Below, piece by piece: positions 50,834-61,900 of a DNA stretch of 64,000 nt (its first letter is position 1; every line of letters begins with the position of its first letter). The stretch spans positions 4,650,001-4,714,000 of the forward strand of contig NC_135037.1 in NCBI RefSeq assembly GCF_051020975.1. Reading direction: 5' to 3'. The DNA is from Osmia lignaria lignaria (taxonomy: Eukaryota; Arthropoda; Insecta; Hymenoptera; Megachilidae). The position numbers and the translations under genes were made by a program. The notes under the pieces are model-generated. The model saw only the letters and a list, made by a program, of their open reading frames with translations. It was not told the DNA's origin and did no database searches.

Positions 50834-51030
50834 CTCACAGACATATGGGACCCTCTTCCCTAGATCGTCACTCACCCTTCGGCCACCTATAAGGTAGAGC
50901 AGGAATACAGGGAAGGGAAAGTCTACGGGTAGAACCAGGAACCTGGAAACCTGGGAACCCGGGAAAGCCTTCGAAGGGAACGTAGAATCCGGAAACCTAT
51001 GGAAAGCCTGCAGGGGGAGGGGACAGCGTG
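50834..51030 (+). repeat. GC-rich insert with imperfect internal repeats
   Basis: About 200 bp of sharply GC-rich, purine-rich sequence follows the G run. It carries repeated blocks such as ggaacctggaaacctgggaa, cccgggaaagcc, aatccggaaacctatgg and aaagcctgc. Its composition is unlike both flanks, which suggests an inserted element or minisatellite. I see no coding frame and no known element. Confidence 0.5.
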
Positions 51031-53734
51031 AGTGTACACCTGTTTATTTTCAAACAGATCACCTCTATATTTCCTTATAATACTACAATTCTTATATTTC
51101 AAAAGTTTCCATAAAAATTTGATGAAGTATTCCGTATTTTGTAAGACCGATGAATTGGAAATTGTACCTTTCAGAATGCAATATGTCTTCCATTCTACTA
51201 TTCGGATATACGTGAAACTCTGTATTATGATGAAAATTGGAAAAAATTGATCATTCGAAAACTGCAAGTTCGACAGCGGAACTAGGTTGCTTCGTTTTAC
51301 ATTCAACGAGCATAAATTCCACTTGGACGATAACGTTCCTGGGGTACCATATATTTAGAAGACTGGACAAAAATCGATGGACCTTTCGAAGCTGATAGAC
51401 TCTCGCCACCCAATGAAATCATCCTCTACCATGAAATATTTCCTCCAATTTTCTTTCGACGAACATTAAATTTTCTCTAATAATTCATTGTAATTAACTG
51501 CCTCGTTAATTGAGAGAGGCGAGTTAATCTGTCGTTCAAATGAAAGTCTCGTTAAAAAATGTTCCAATTTAATTATGCCATTACTGTTTAATTAAAAGGA
51601 AATTTTTTATTACATTATACACCGAATATAATAGTAGCTAATTAAAAAATTTAAGCTCTGAATTATTTCCTTGTTATTAAATTTCTTTTTCGTTAATTCA
51701 GCTTCAAATTAAATGGATCAAATTTCTGGTGTTTGGATACCGTTCTGATTGTTGCTTTGTTTTACGTTTCCTTCGAAGAACCCGGAAGGGGGAGAAAAAC
51801 GGAAATACGAACGGTAACGTCTGTGAAACGACGTGAAATCGCGCGGTGCAATTTCGTGAGATTGCTTGCCAGGGCGATTCGTCGCGTCGCGAGGACCATC
51901 CTCGTGGAAAAGAGCTTCTTGGAGGTACGAGAGTGCTCGTATTTTTTCCCCCGTTCCGTGGAAAGGAAATGCGACCTTCCTTTCGGGAAGGAAACGCGCA
52001 GCCCCGGTTCCATGATGATCTGTCAGATGCAATCTGGACCCATGCCCTCTATGCATTACTTTTTTAATATGCCATTCGCTTGAATCATCCTGTTCTTTCA
52101 GATCCTTTGAATTTAATGTCACAAACATGTACACGAAAAATACAATAATTTTCAAATACAATGTAGGGTGTTCCAAAAAACAACATACAATCTAAAAACT
52201 GCAAATTCACCATCCCAAAATAAATTGAAAATTTTTTTACTTTATTTTTCAGATATGAGTAATTGATAATTAAATTTGATTAAAAATTAATTATTCGAAT
52301 TAAAGAAGTTTGACAATTTTCTTCAGTGATAAAAATAATACACTTTTGTTTCAATATCGTGTAATTAGGTACCTATAATTTTTGGTTTTCCACTTCAATT
52401 TCCTAATTTCAATTGTTACGCGAATTCAATATTATTCCTGAAGGAGTAAATTTATGGCACATTAGAAAGCTTCGTTTTATACCTCATTACACTCCACTGC
52501 CCCTAATTCAGACCTATAGAGATAGAACCGTCTTTGAATGATAACTACTACCAACTCGAATTTAACTCGTCGATGAGGTGAGATTGTACCTTGGAGCTCG
52601 CAGTAACCATCGTTAGAACACACATACCATGAGAAAACAGACGTCTACGGCAAACCATGAACATTTCTAATACCTATTTCTATGCTAATTACTCTCTTTG
52701 AGCGCATAACGATTGAAGTTGCATTTCTGACATATTTAGATGCACTTCTGTTGTATAGCATTAAATTTACATTTAGAGAAAAGCTAAATAAGTATTTTGA
52801 AGCGTTAGAAAAATAGTTTGTAATTAATTTGTTAATTATTTTCCCATTTTTTATAATTTTCAGAATATTTAACGTCATAGCTGTGTGTGTTTGTAATTAA
52901 TAAATAATAGCAGTGTAAAACAAAATTTTTAAATAAGTGGAGTATTATTATCAGGTGTACAAATTAATTCAGTTAAAACAATAATTAAGAAATTGTAATG
53001 CTAAACGTGCCGAATTAATTTGAAATCATGATATAACATAATTTGAGTGAAATTTGAGTAATTAGATGGATTTCATAAACTTGCAAGCAGAACATAAGAC
53101 AGTTTCTGCCTAAAATTGGTAAACGTGCATCTTTGCAGGAAATTCGTCCATCTTCGCTAAATTCTCGTCGTTATGCACAAGCTGTCGCATTATTTCTGTC
53201 AGCAACTCCTTCAGACAAGCAAGTCTTGCAATTTCATAAAATTATCTCGTTTTTCGCAGCGTTAGTCGTGACTTCCAAGTCAGTTCATCTCGTTACATTT
53301 GAAACCTTCTGACCGGAAACGAGGTGACAAAAGATTTCATTTTTCTCTTTTCCAGCGAGCGCCTTCGAATTTCCCGAAACACAATGGTCGTTTTACTTGT
53401 TTCTACTTGTTCTTTGACCCTACTGTCTGCCCTCCGTAACACATGGGTACTCGACTTTAGAATCACAAACGTGACCCTTTGTTTCGCGAGACTCACGTAC
53501 GACTTTCGCCTTTTATTTGCATCTGATGCAAATTTACTCTTGATGTTACTTGCACTCTCGTTGCAAGAAATTGCACTATATTTTCCTTATCTTTTTCGTT
53601 CACCGTTACGTTGAAGTTGCGTCCGGCTGTGAGTGTGGTAGTAATTTTGATAGAAGAAAAATCATTGACATAGCTAGAACATTTTTCTGGAATAAGTTAG
53701 TTTCTTTACAAATTTTGCAATTTGGAAATTGTTA
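51031..53734. other. No gene seen: intronic
   Basis: A GC-richer island lies at 51.76-52.04 kb with open frames on both strands (152 codons minus, 116 codons plus). Neither has recognisable features. The other content is AT-rich. A plus-strand frame at 53,324-53,614 is rich in Leu/Phe/Ser and lacks an ATG in context. Confidence 0.45.
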
Positions 53735-53878
53735 GGATGTGGAATATTGGAATTCTGTGATTCATAAAGTCCCAAATTTTGGAATTTTGGAAATCTGAGA
53801 TTTTCCAATTTTGGGATTTTGAAAATCTGAAACTTCAAAGTTTTGGAATGTTGGAATTTTAGAATTTTGTTATTGGGG
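53735..53878 (-). repeat. Degenerate short-period repeat (ttggaatttt-like units)
   Basis: The tract is built of loosely repeated ttggaattttgg, tttgggattttg and ttggaatgttgg units. In reverse complement these resemble the aattttccaaat units at 3.52-3.73 kb, so the same kind of low-complexity sequence appears in both orientations. Confidence 0.6.
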
Positions 53879-56800
53879 AATAGTGAGGGGTCTGTTTATA
53901 TTTTAGTTTATATTACTTATGCCCTACTTATTGTTACTTACACTAGTGGAGAAAATTGACATGAAACTTTAAATTTTAAAGGTACTATGGAATATTTAGT
54001 AAACAAATAGAAAAAATATTTAAAAAATGAAAATTTAATTCGTACCCCATCGCTTTAAGAAACTGACTATTATTAACCAAGTTTTTAGATAGATTAATCC
54101 TTACAATTCTTTCGTTTCTCCTAAATGATTACATCTGTACAAACGTTCCTCATGTATCTTTTTGATGGGAAATTCCCGACACCCAAGCATTTTATGAAAG
54201 GATTTTATAGAAACGTAGCATAACGCTTGAGATGAGACGTTCAGCACCCTTTTCTCAGCCAAGCACGATGAAATTCTCTTTCACCGTGTAACACTTAATC
54301 TTCGTCAGCTGCAGTTTCATTTAATCTTCAATCCATCACACCTTCTTCAATCCCTAATATTCAGGTTTATTTTAAACAAGCTCTCACTACAGTTTTATTA
54401 CATTGGTATCAATAAACACAAAATTTCCTTCTATTTACATAAATTAGCAATGGAAAAAATTCGCTTTAAAAATATTTATGCCATAAATTTTCAATAAAAA
54501 TGCTTATACAAATTAAGCTAATAATCCTTGTTTAATAAATTTACTTGAAAATTTTAAATATTGTTTATTATCAAGAAGAAAGCTAAAAAAATTCGATTTT
54601 TTAACCCTAAAAATTGCCCACTATTCTTAAACGGTCTATAATTGTACTTAACGAGTTAACAGTGCATTTCTGGACAGCATAATGAATTGAATTGCTAATT
54701 ACAATCACAAATAGGTGTATGACTTGGTCCGAAGTTTGTCGAGTATCGCAGCACGTCGGCCTCCGCTGTTTCCATCCTCTCCTGGACCTCCTCTCAAATT
54801 ACACCCCCGTATTTCCATCTTTATCCCTCTGTCGCGACCCAGGCTTCCTATTCTCTGCATGCCCTCTTACACGTTCCACGCTGTACTGCACTCATAGATA
54901 TGCAAATCCTTGAGAGCGGAGCATGAAAACCGGCCTAGCTTTAGAATATCTGCTTAGGTGAACCTCGAAATTACGCTTTCGTTGTACGCGTATACGATTA
55001 ACGTTCTAACACCGGTGTACCTCCTTTGTGCTTCGCAATTTACATTTGACCAACGACTAGAGACAATTCTGCGGAAAAATGGTTTATGTTTTAGGAATTT
55101 TAGAAAAGTGAATTTTGAAGTTTGTCAAAAGTGGAAGTAATGATTATTTTAGACTTTCCTCGTGTTAATTTGTATCGGAATATTGTATTTGATACATAAT
55201 GACATTGATAACTACATTTTAAAAAATTTATTAAAATACTGACTGAAAATTGGATCTACCAGCGTTAAATGCACACTGGCTTTTAAATTGAAAATAAAGT
55301 AGATAAATAAACGGAAGAATGACTTTCTTCTTGGCCTACCACCCGAGAATTAAAATAACAAACTGACACTTGTCATTTTAGTCAATTTAATAGTTCTACT
55401 GTTAAATATTATTCAATTTACATTTAGATTATACTATAAATTATGCAATAATATAAATTTATACAACTTTTCATCAATCAATTTTTCCTTCAATAATTGA
55501 AAATCGCGTAAGCAGTCATCGAACCGTAAAAATAAAACTAGCTGCATAAATGGAATATTTATTGCAACGAAAGTGTGACTCGTAAAAAGATACAATCCCA
55601 TAAATTTCGAGCACCTCTTCAACTCCATGCTACGTTTTCCTCGTAAACTTGAAACTGAAAAAAAAAAAACTGTAACCCCAACAAATTCATTGAATCCACC
55701 CTATCGTTCAAAAATATCTGATCGTTTTTCAAGCACGCAATTCAGTACGAATATTTTCAGTGCAATCGATGATGGATAGAGAACAAAAAGTATTACATAG
55801 TACTCGACGGAAGAGTTCTCGTACGTGATTACGAGATCGTTTTTTTTTTTTATATCCTTCGTGATCATCTTATCGTATGGACTTTCATTTGGAATTCGAA
55901 GGAAGTTGAAATCTTGCACGAACCTTTCCACTTCTTCCATTCCCTTTGGAAAGTAGTCTTCGTGGTAACTTCGTTTCTACCCCGAGATTTCTTCCACGAT
56001 GCTATCGTACCATGCTAGTTTCCAATTGGCGACCGTCGAATCGAGGGTAAAGGTGCCGGAAGCGACGAGTGGAATGCAGCCACGAAAGGACGGCGAAGGG
56101 TGGAGGGCCTGTTGCTCGACCTTTGTTTTCCACGAACAAATAAACGCGACCCCCGCTCGATACCGTCGCCGCGAATCGACATTTCGCTAGTTTTCAACCC
56201 TCCACCCCCGTGCTAACCCCCGCGACCTGTCTGCCCTGTACTCGAGCCAACGCTCGTTCTTCGTGCCAAGTCTCATCGTCTGCCTCTGGAAAAAAACGGG
56301 CCATGGAAAAAGGGATTCCAATTTTCCCATATCTCGACGCTCCCTTTCCTACGGACTGATGAAAACTCCTGGCCTTATTTGATGACAAATAACGTAAGCA
56401 TCTGTGTGTGAACGTGTGTGTGTGTGTTTGGTTCAACTGTCGATGAATCTGAATCGCTTTGGGTTGAAATTTTACGATGCGACACGGTGTGAAGTTATGG
56501 ATTCTTCTGATTGTATGGGGAATTTGAAATTGAGTTTTCTTCGAAAGCAAGAAACGTAATTTTCTTCCGGAATCTTAGCACAAGGATTAGCGATGAAACA
56601 ACTCTTATCCCGATAAATCTGTTTAAAATATAGAACTCTTCTCTTTTACTCCGGCTCATAGATCAGCGAGAAAGACCGGCGTTCGAATGGATTTAATATT
56701 TTCCTTTCAGCAAAAGATCCGTCCGCTTTTTTTCTCCGTGATCTGCACCGTTCATAGACGAAGCATTTTCTCGTTCTCGACATCTCGTGCCTTTTGTTTT

Positions 56801-58559
56801 GTCCGTCTCGAGCTCGAACCAAACGTCTTCGTTCTCGCCTTTTGTGCCCTCCGCCCCGTCACACCCTCCGTCTGGCAAACGTTTCGCCAGCTTTTACTCA
56901 CCGGCTTCCATCTTTACCTCGTTGCGACTTCCCGCGGCACTTTTTCCCTTTTCAACGAGAAGAAAAAACAGACAGGAAACGCGGCAAGAAGGCTCGTGTG
57001 ATGCTAGCTACGCTTTCTTCTGGCTTCCCTTCAGAGACAGCCAGCTCGGCCGCTTTCGTTTAACCGATAACCAGCCTCGAAAGCATCTACTCGGCTTTCC
57101 CGCTCGATTCATCACACTTTTTCCAAGGATCGATGTCAAACGACTATGGTGTACGATGTACCTTCAAATTTTTTTCCTTGTCGATTGCATTGCGACAACT
57201 ACACTCTTGTGTTGTCATTTTAAAGAATTGCTTTAATATTTTTCAGGGTACAGTGAATATTTTACCTACGGATTAAATTGATGAATAACTATGACATCAC
57301 TTTGTAATATAATAGTTTAGTATACGCTTGGTAATTTGGGGATGGGAGGGTGGATATTACTAAAAAACGAGGAATTATTGAATGCCAATAATTTGCGTTC
57401 ATTCTCTTTAATTGGTTCTCTAGACTTTAGACAAAAGAGTAAAATTCACGAGTGCGTGTTAGCGATGTATTATAATTAGAAATTGATAGCAGTAATTTAT
57501 AATATCCCGTTGTATTATGTACTTTGATCGAGTTGCTGAATAATTAATTATTAAAGGCTTGTTTTATTGATTTTCAGTACAAAGTCTTCGACATCAAGAA
57601 GTTTGTTAATAAGCTTCAAACGCTCAAATAATTAATAATGTTTGATAAGCTTCATAAAGTTAGAAAGTTATTATTCAGAATGTAAAATTATACAGGATTG
57701 AGTAATTTATCTTAATTAATCAAATTTTATGTATAATTATACCGCAATAAGGAATAATTTAAAAGAACCCACGGAGAATAATACCTACATATTTCTCACC
57801 TTTCATTTCGAGTAAAAACAAATATCAAGAATTTTATTTGAAAGGTTAGTCTCCTATACGAGCAATTCTCGCACGAGAGAGATTCCAGCTGGTTCGTAGT
57901 GATATGGCCGTATAATCGAATTGTTTCACCTACAACTTCGCGAATGTCCTCTGATAGACGAATAACGCCGAAAAGGGGTGGAAAAAGCGCTGGAGAAACG
58001 ATTGTGCAGCCATTTCCGGAAATGGAGTTACGGAAAAGAAAAATGATCAGGCACATTTAATGGGATTGTGCCGTTTCGTAGCTTCAATTCTACAAAGTTA
58101 GTTAGATAACGTAAAGATCTATGACGATTTATTGATTCCTACAATTAGATAAATATTTTATCCTTCGTTCATTTCGAGGGGAACCTGTATTTGACCTGTA
58201 TTTTCAAAGTTTGAAAATGGTTTCAAATTTGTTATTACTTATATATCGGTGAAGATAATTCACCTTTAATACTTAATAATTAATCAGGGTTTTTTTTATA
58301 AAAATTATTTACAGAAGGAAATTGTTACTCCTTAAAAAAAGAAGATAAGTTTACTTTCTAACATCATTTGTTAGATATTTCAAAAATGTCACTTTACTAT
58401 TTTGTATTATATACATCACGTAAAAATACTATCATAGATATTATCACTTGTTCTTTAATATTAATTTAAAAAAATTACCAATTAATTGCCGTAAATCATC
58501 TATAGTAATGATTCTACAACAGGAAACACTTGGTAGCCGCTGAAAATTTAAATAAATAA
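53879..58559. other. No gene seen: intronic, with pyrimidine-rich GC islands
   Basis: Pyrimidine-rich plus-strand islands lie at about 54.74-54.88 and 56.69-57.12 kb, and a GC-rich island at 56.00-56.33 kb. Several overlapping open frames on both strands (up to 149 codons) fall in the 56.7-57.2 kb island. They reflect CT-rich composition (repeated ttcctt, ccgtc, ctcgtt) and show no domain. An acceptor-like ttttcctttcag at 56,700-56,711 lacks a matching in-phase exon. Confidence 0.45.
56403..56431 (+). repeat. GT dinucleotide microsatellite
   Basis: tgtgtgtgaacgtgtgtgtgtgtgtttgg is a short interrupted (GT)n tract that is potentially polymorphic. The minus frame across it encodes THTHTFTH and is not evidence of coding. 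Confidence 0.8.
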
Positions 58560-58968
58560 TTAGCTGAGAAAATAGAAGGAAGCTTGCTCTTGAAGATGCA
58601 CTTGGATTTGTGCCGATATCTTAATTAGTTCCCGAGATATTGGGGTTTGAAGCGCAGCGCTCAAAATGCGCGGGTTATGAATGGGGGTCGAAAAGGCGGG
58701 ATCGCCGTGACCTACATTTTTTCGTGGAAGTGCGTACTACGCTAGTAGTAATAGTAAAAAGACGGCGACTCCGCTCCTTTCACTGACCAGTGCGTAAGAG
58801 ATAAGCCTAAGGTAGGTCAGCGAATGAGTGCGAGTGAGAAAGGAACAACAAAATCCTGAGAATTAGGGTCTACTTTAAACAGCGATATCTCAGCAACCAG
58901 AAGACGGATCGACACAAACTGAAAGCCATTTTAAAGAGGAAGGTTCCCTCTTTCCACTGATATTAATA
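58560..58968. mobile_element. MITE-like element with about 95-bp imperfect terminal inverted repeats
   Basis: The left arm (about 58,562-58,656: agcttgctcttgaagatgca, atttgtgccgat, gttcccgagatattg) aligns with the reverse complement of the right arm (about 58,875-58,968: accttcctctttaaaatggc, gtttgtgtcgat, ggttgctgagatatcg) at roughly 70 percent by eye. The interior of about 220 bp is GC-rich (agcgcagcgctcaaaatgcg, gggggtcgaaaaggcgggat). There is no open frame, so it would be non-autonomous. Superfamily is undetermined because no target duplication is clear. A fold-back structural RNA is the alternative. Confidence 0.65.
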
Positions 58969-61900
58969 ATATTTTTCTGGGTTGATATGTGGCAAAGTTA
59001 TTTAAGATTGTTTTTGAGAGAAATGTATATGCTATTTTAAAGGCTTATTGCTTGGTTTCATTGAATCTCTTCATGATATTTCGTTACTTTAATTTATATT
59101 TGTGACAACTAAAGGATAATAGTAATTATTCAGACGGAAATTGTAACTGAAGCGAAGAAAATTAATAAACGGAGCAGGTGATAAACTTTAATTAAACTAA
59201 ATTTAAATCAAGATTCTGATTAAATTGTTCGTAAATAGAATTCTTGGACGTAATTTCCCTGAGTAATGGATCCTGCTACAATTTCTGAAATACCTCTATC
59301 TTTCTTTCTATACTCACATAAACTGGGCTCGCAGCTTCAAGTTCATTAAGATGGGTAGACTGTTCCAAGTAGTTATAGAAACTGAAGTTTCTGATTAAAG
59401 TTCTCGATGTGCAGTTTTAATCGTCTATCGAAGAAGAAAGAAAGTCTTCATCCATTCTGCATTAATGACAAACTGGCATCTTGATAATTTTATATTATAT
59501 CTGAATGTTTTAAATTAATTATGCACCAAGTACTCTAATAAATAACAAACACAGTTTTGATTAGATTTAAAATAAAAATTAGATTGAGATGTAAATAATT
59601 TGTCAAAGTAAATTGAATCATTATATCAAAAAATTAATTTTCAATATCTTTAGTGCCATGAGTCTTACTCCCATGACAGCCAACGTATTAACAAAATTAA
59701 TTTTCCATTGGAATAAAAACACGATCGAAAACTATATTTCTATCACAATCAGAAAACTTTCCACTGTTTACGCAAGGGTCATGACTTTTCCCTATCTGCA
59801 TCTCTTTTTGCGTATCGTCACCCCCGTCCGTTCGTTCCGTTTCCTTTTTATTTCGCCGGGGTACCCAGTGATTAGATGAAGTAGCGAGCACCGTGCAGAG
59901 GAATGGAAAGTTACGGTGGATGGAAAACTGCGAAGGGCGAAGGGGGTGGTTGGATGATGAGCCCAGAGGAAGAGGGCAAACACAAAAGAGCGCTGCACGT
60001 CAGCCGAGCCCCCGGCGTCCATCCTCTTTGTTTCGCGGGCGGTGCACCGTTAGGCAAATGAAAATAAAGAAAAGTCGAAACGAATATCGTAAAGAAACGG
60101 ACGGGCGAACAATAAAGGAAAAAATGGCTCGATGAAGGCTGGTATCCGCTCCCGATGACTCTGTCACTTCCTCTGCTTGTAGTTGATCGAGCTTAGAATT
60201 TGCGCACGATATCACAATTATTCGGCAATTTAATGAATTATACGCTGGAAGTTGCTTAAGACAGGGTTTTTCAAGATTTCCAATTATTTTCAAAATATTT
60301 ATATTTAGAAATAGATATGCGTTTAGCACTGGTTGTTCTATTTCTAATTTTCTAATATTTTCTAATATTTAGCACTATTTCTAATTTCTTAATATTTAAT
60401 AAGTTAATAGGATACTAGATATATCTAATTAGCAATCAATTCGAGAAGTACCCGAAAGAAATTTTTCCCTTGATTACCTTCACTTTTAATTCTAACGTTT
60501 CTAACAGCATTCTAAAGAGAATAAATGTAAAAAACTGTCACAGAAATAATAGTTTGTACAATGAAATGACGAATAGGCGCAAACTCAAGTGGAACGTTTG
60601 AATTTACTTACTTTCCTCCACAACAAAGTTTGCCGTAGAAATTGCGCTTAATAGTTATAATTATCTGTGAAGACGTTAATGAACAGGAAACTACTAGAAA
60701 TTCTATTCTATTCTAGCGGTAAGTGAAGTTTCCTGTCGGAGAATTGTCGATGAATAATAGACTCAGCTTACTGTAAACATTTGTTACATTGTTTACAGTT
60801 AGCATTGCTCGAAAGATAACGAGTGTACGACAAGAAACTGTTCATTCTGAGGAAAATTATAGTATTCATAGCGAGGAGTTTACCTGCATGCATATGTATT
60901 TACGCAGTGAGTTTCGAATTGCTCATTGCAGTCAAGAGATACAAATAGCCTGATGCAGCCGGTGATACACTAGCTTTGGAGGCTAATTGTTCGTATTATC
61001 TCTGCTCATAACTCGCCTCGTTAGATCGTTGATCTAATTTTTGAATATACTGTTGAAATCTGAAAGCCATCGTAAAGAAAAATTGTAGACCATTATATTA
61101 AAATATTACTGGTGTAATAAAAAACGAAAGGAGGTTCAGCTAGTAATTAACTAAATTTTATTCTAAACTGTCCAATTAATCCAACGTCGAGGTAACTTTA
61201 ATACTTCAATCACAAGGGAATAGGTAATTAAAAAATTTCATAAAGTGTACTGGCAGCAGGAAGTAGGTAATGAAAATTCAAACTAGAATAATAACTCACT
61301 CTGCTACATACTTTATTACTTTATGGGAATCTTAGTGGTAGCTGACCTCAGCTGAAAACGTTTCAAACTTTTTAATACCTTCTATATCTTCCAGCTAAAA
61401 GCTCCATCGTCGTTTACACCGTTTTTATATATCAGCCAGCCTCGTACGATGAATGTCAGTCCTTAAAATTCTCATAAATTATACATGCGATGCTGTATGC
61501 GTTCCCTCGTAAATGCTAATTAAAATACATTGCATAAATAAAGGCAACAATGAACAATCTTTCGTTCGTATGCAACATGTAAATTTTTAACGAACCCATC
61601 TCGACGCGAATTCACGGCTTGCATTTTGTTACGCGAAACTTCGCGGACAACGACGAAATTTTAATGATAACAGCTCGTTTCATCGGATGAAATTATCGGT
61701 GCGATATAACAAACAAGTAGAATAAACGATAGTCGTTTTGATGTGGCGATACGTCAGTCATTTCGCCTGCATAACGGGCAAGTGTCAGCCGGAACTAATT
61801 CAATTATTTGCCATAGCTTCGTTTAACAGAAAGCGACTCGATATCTCAAATTCACGATCAAGTAATCGCGACAATTGCAGTGTAAATCATCGGATTTTCT

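Noticed and set aside
56687..57236. Overlapping plus-strand frames of 89-149 codons
   Set aside because: All three frames are open at once because the DNA is pyrimidine-rich; Ser/Phe/Leu/Pro composition is an artefact.
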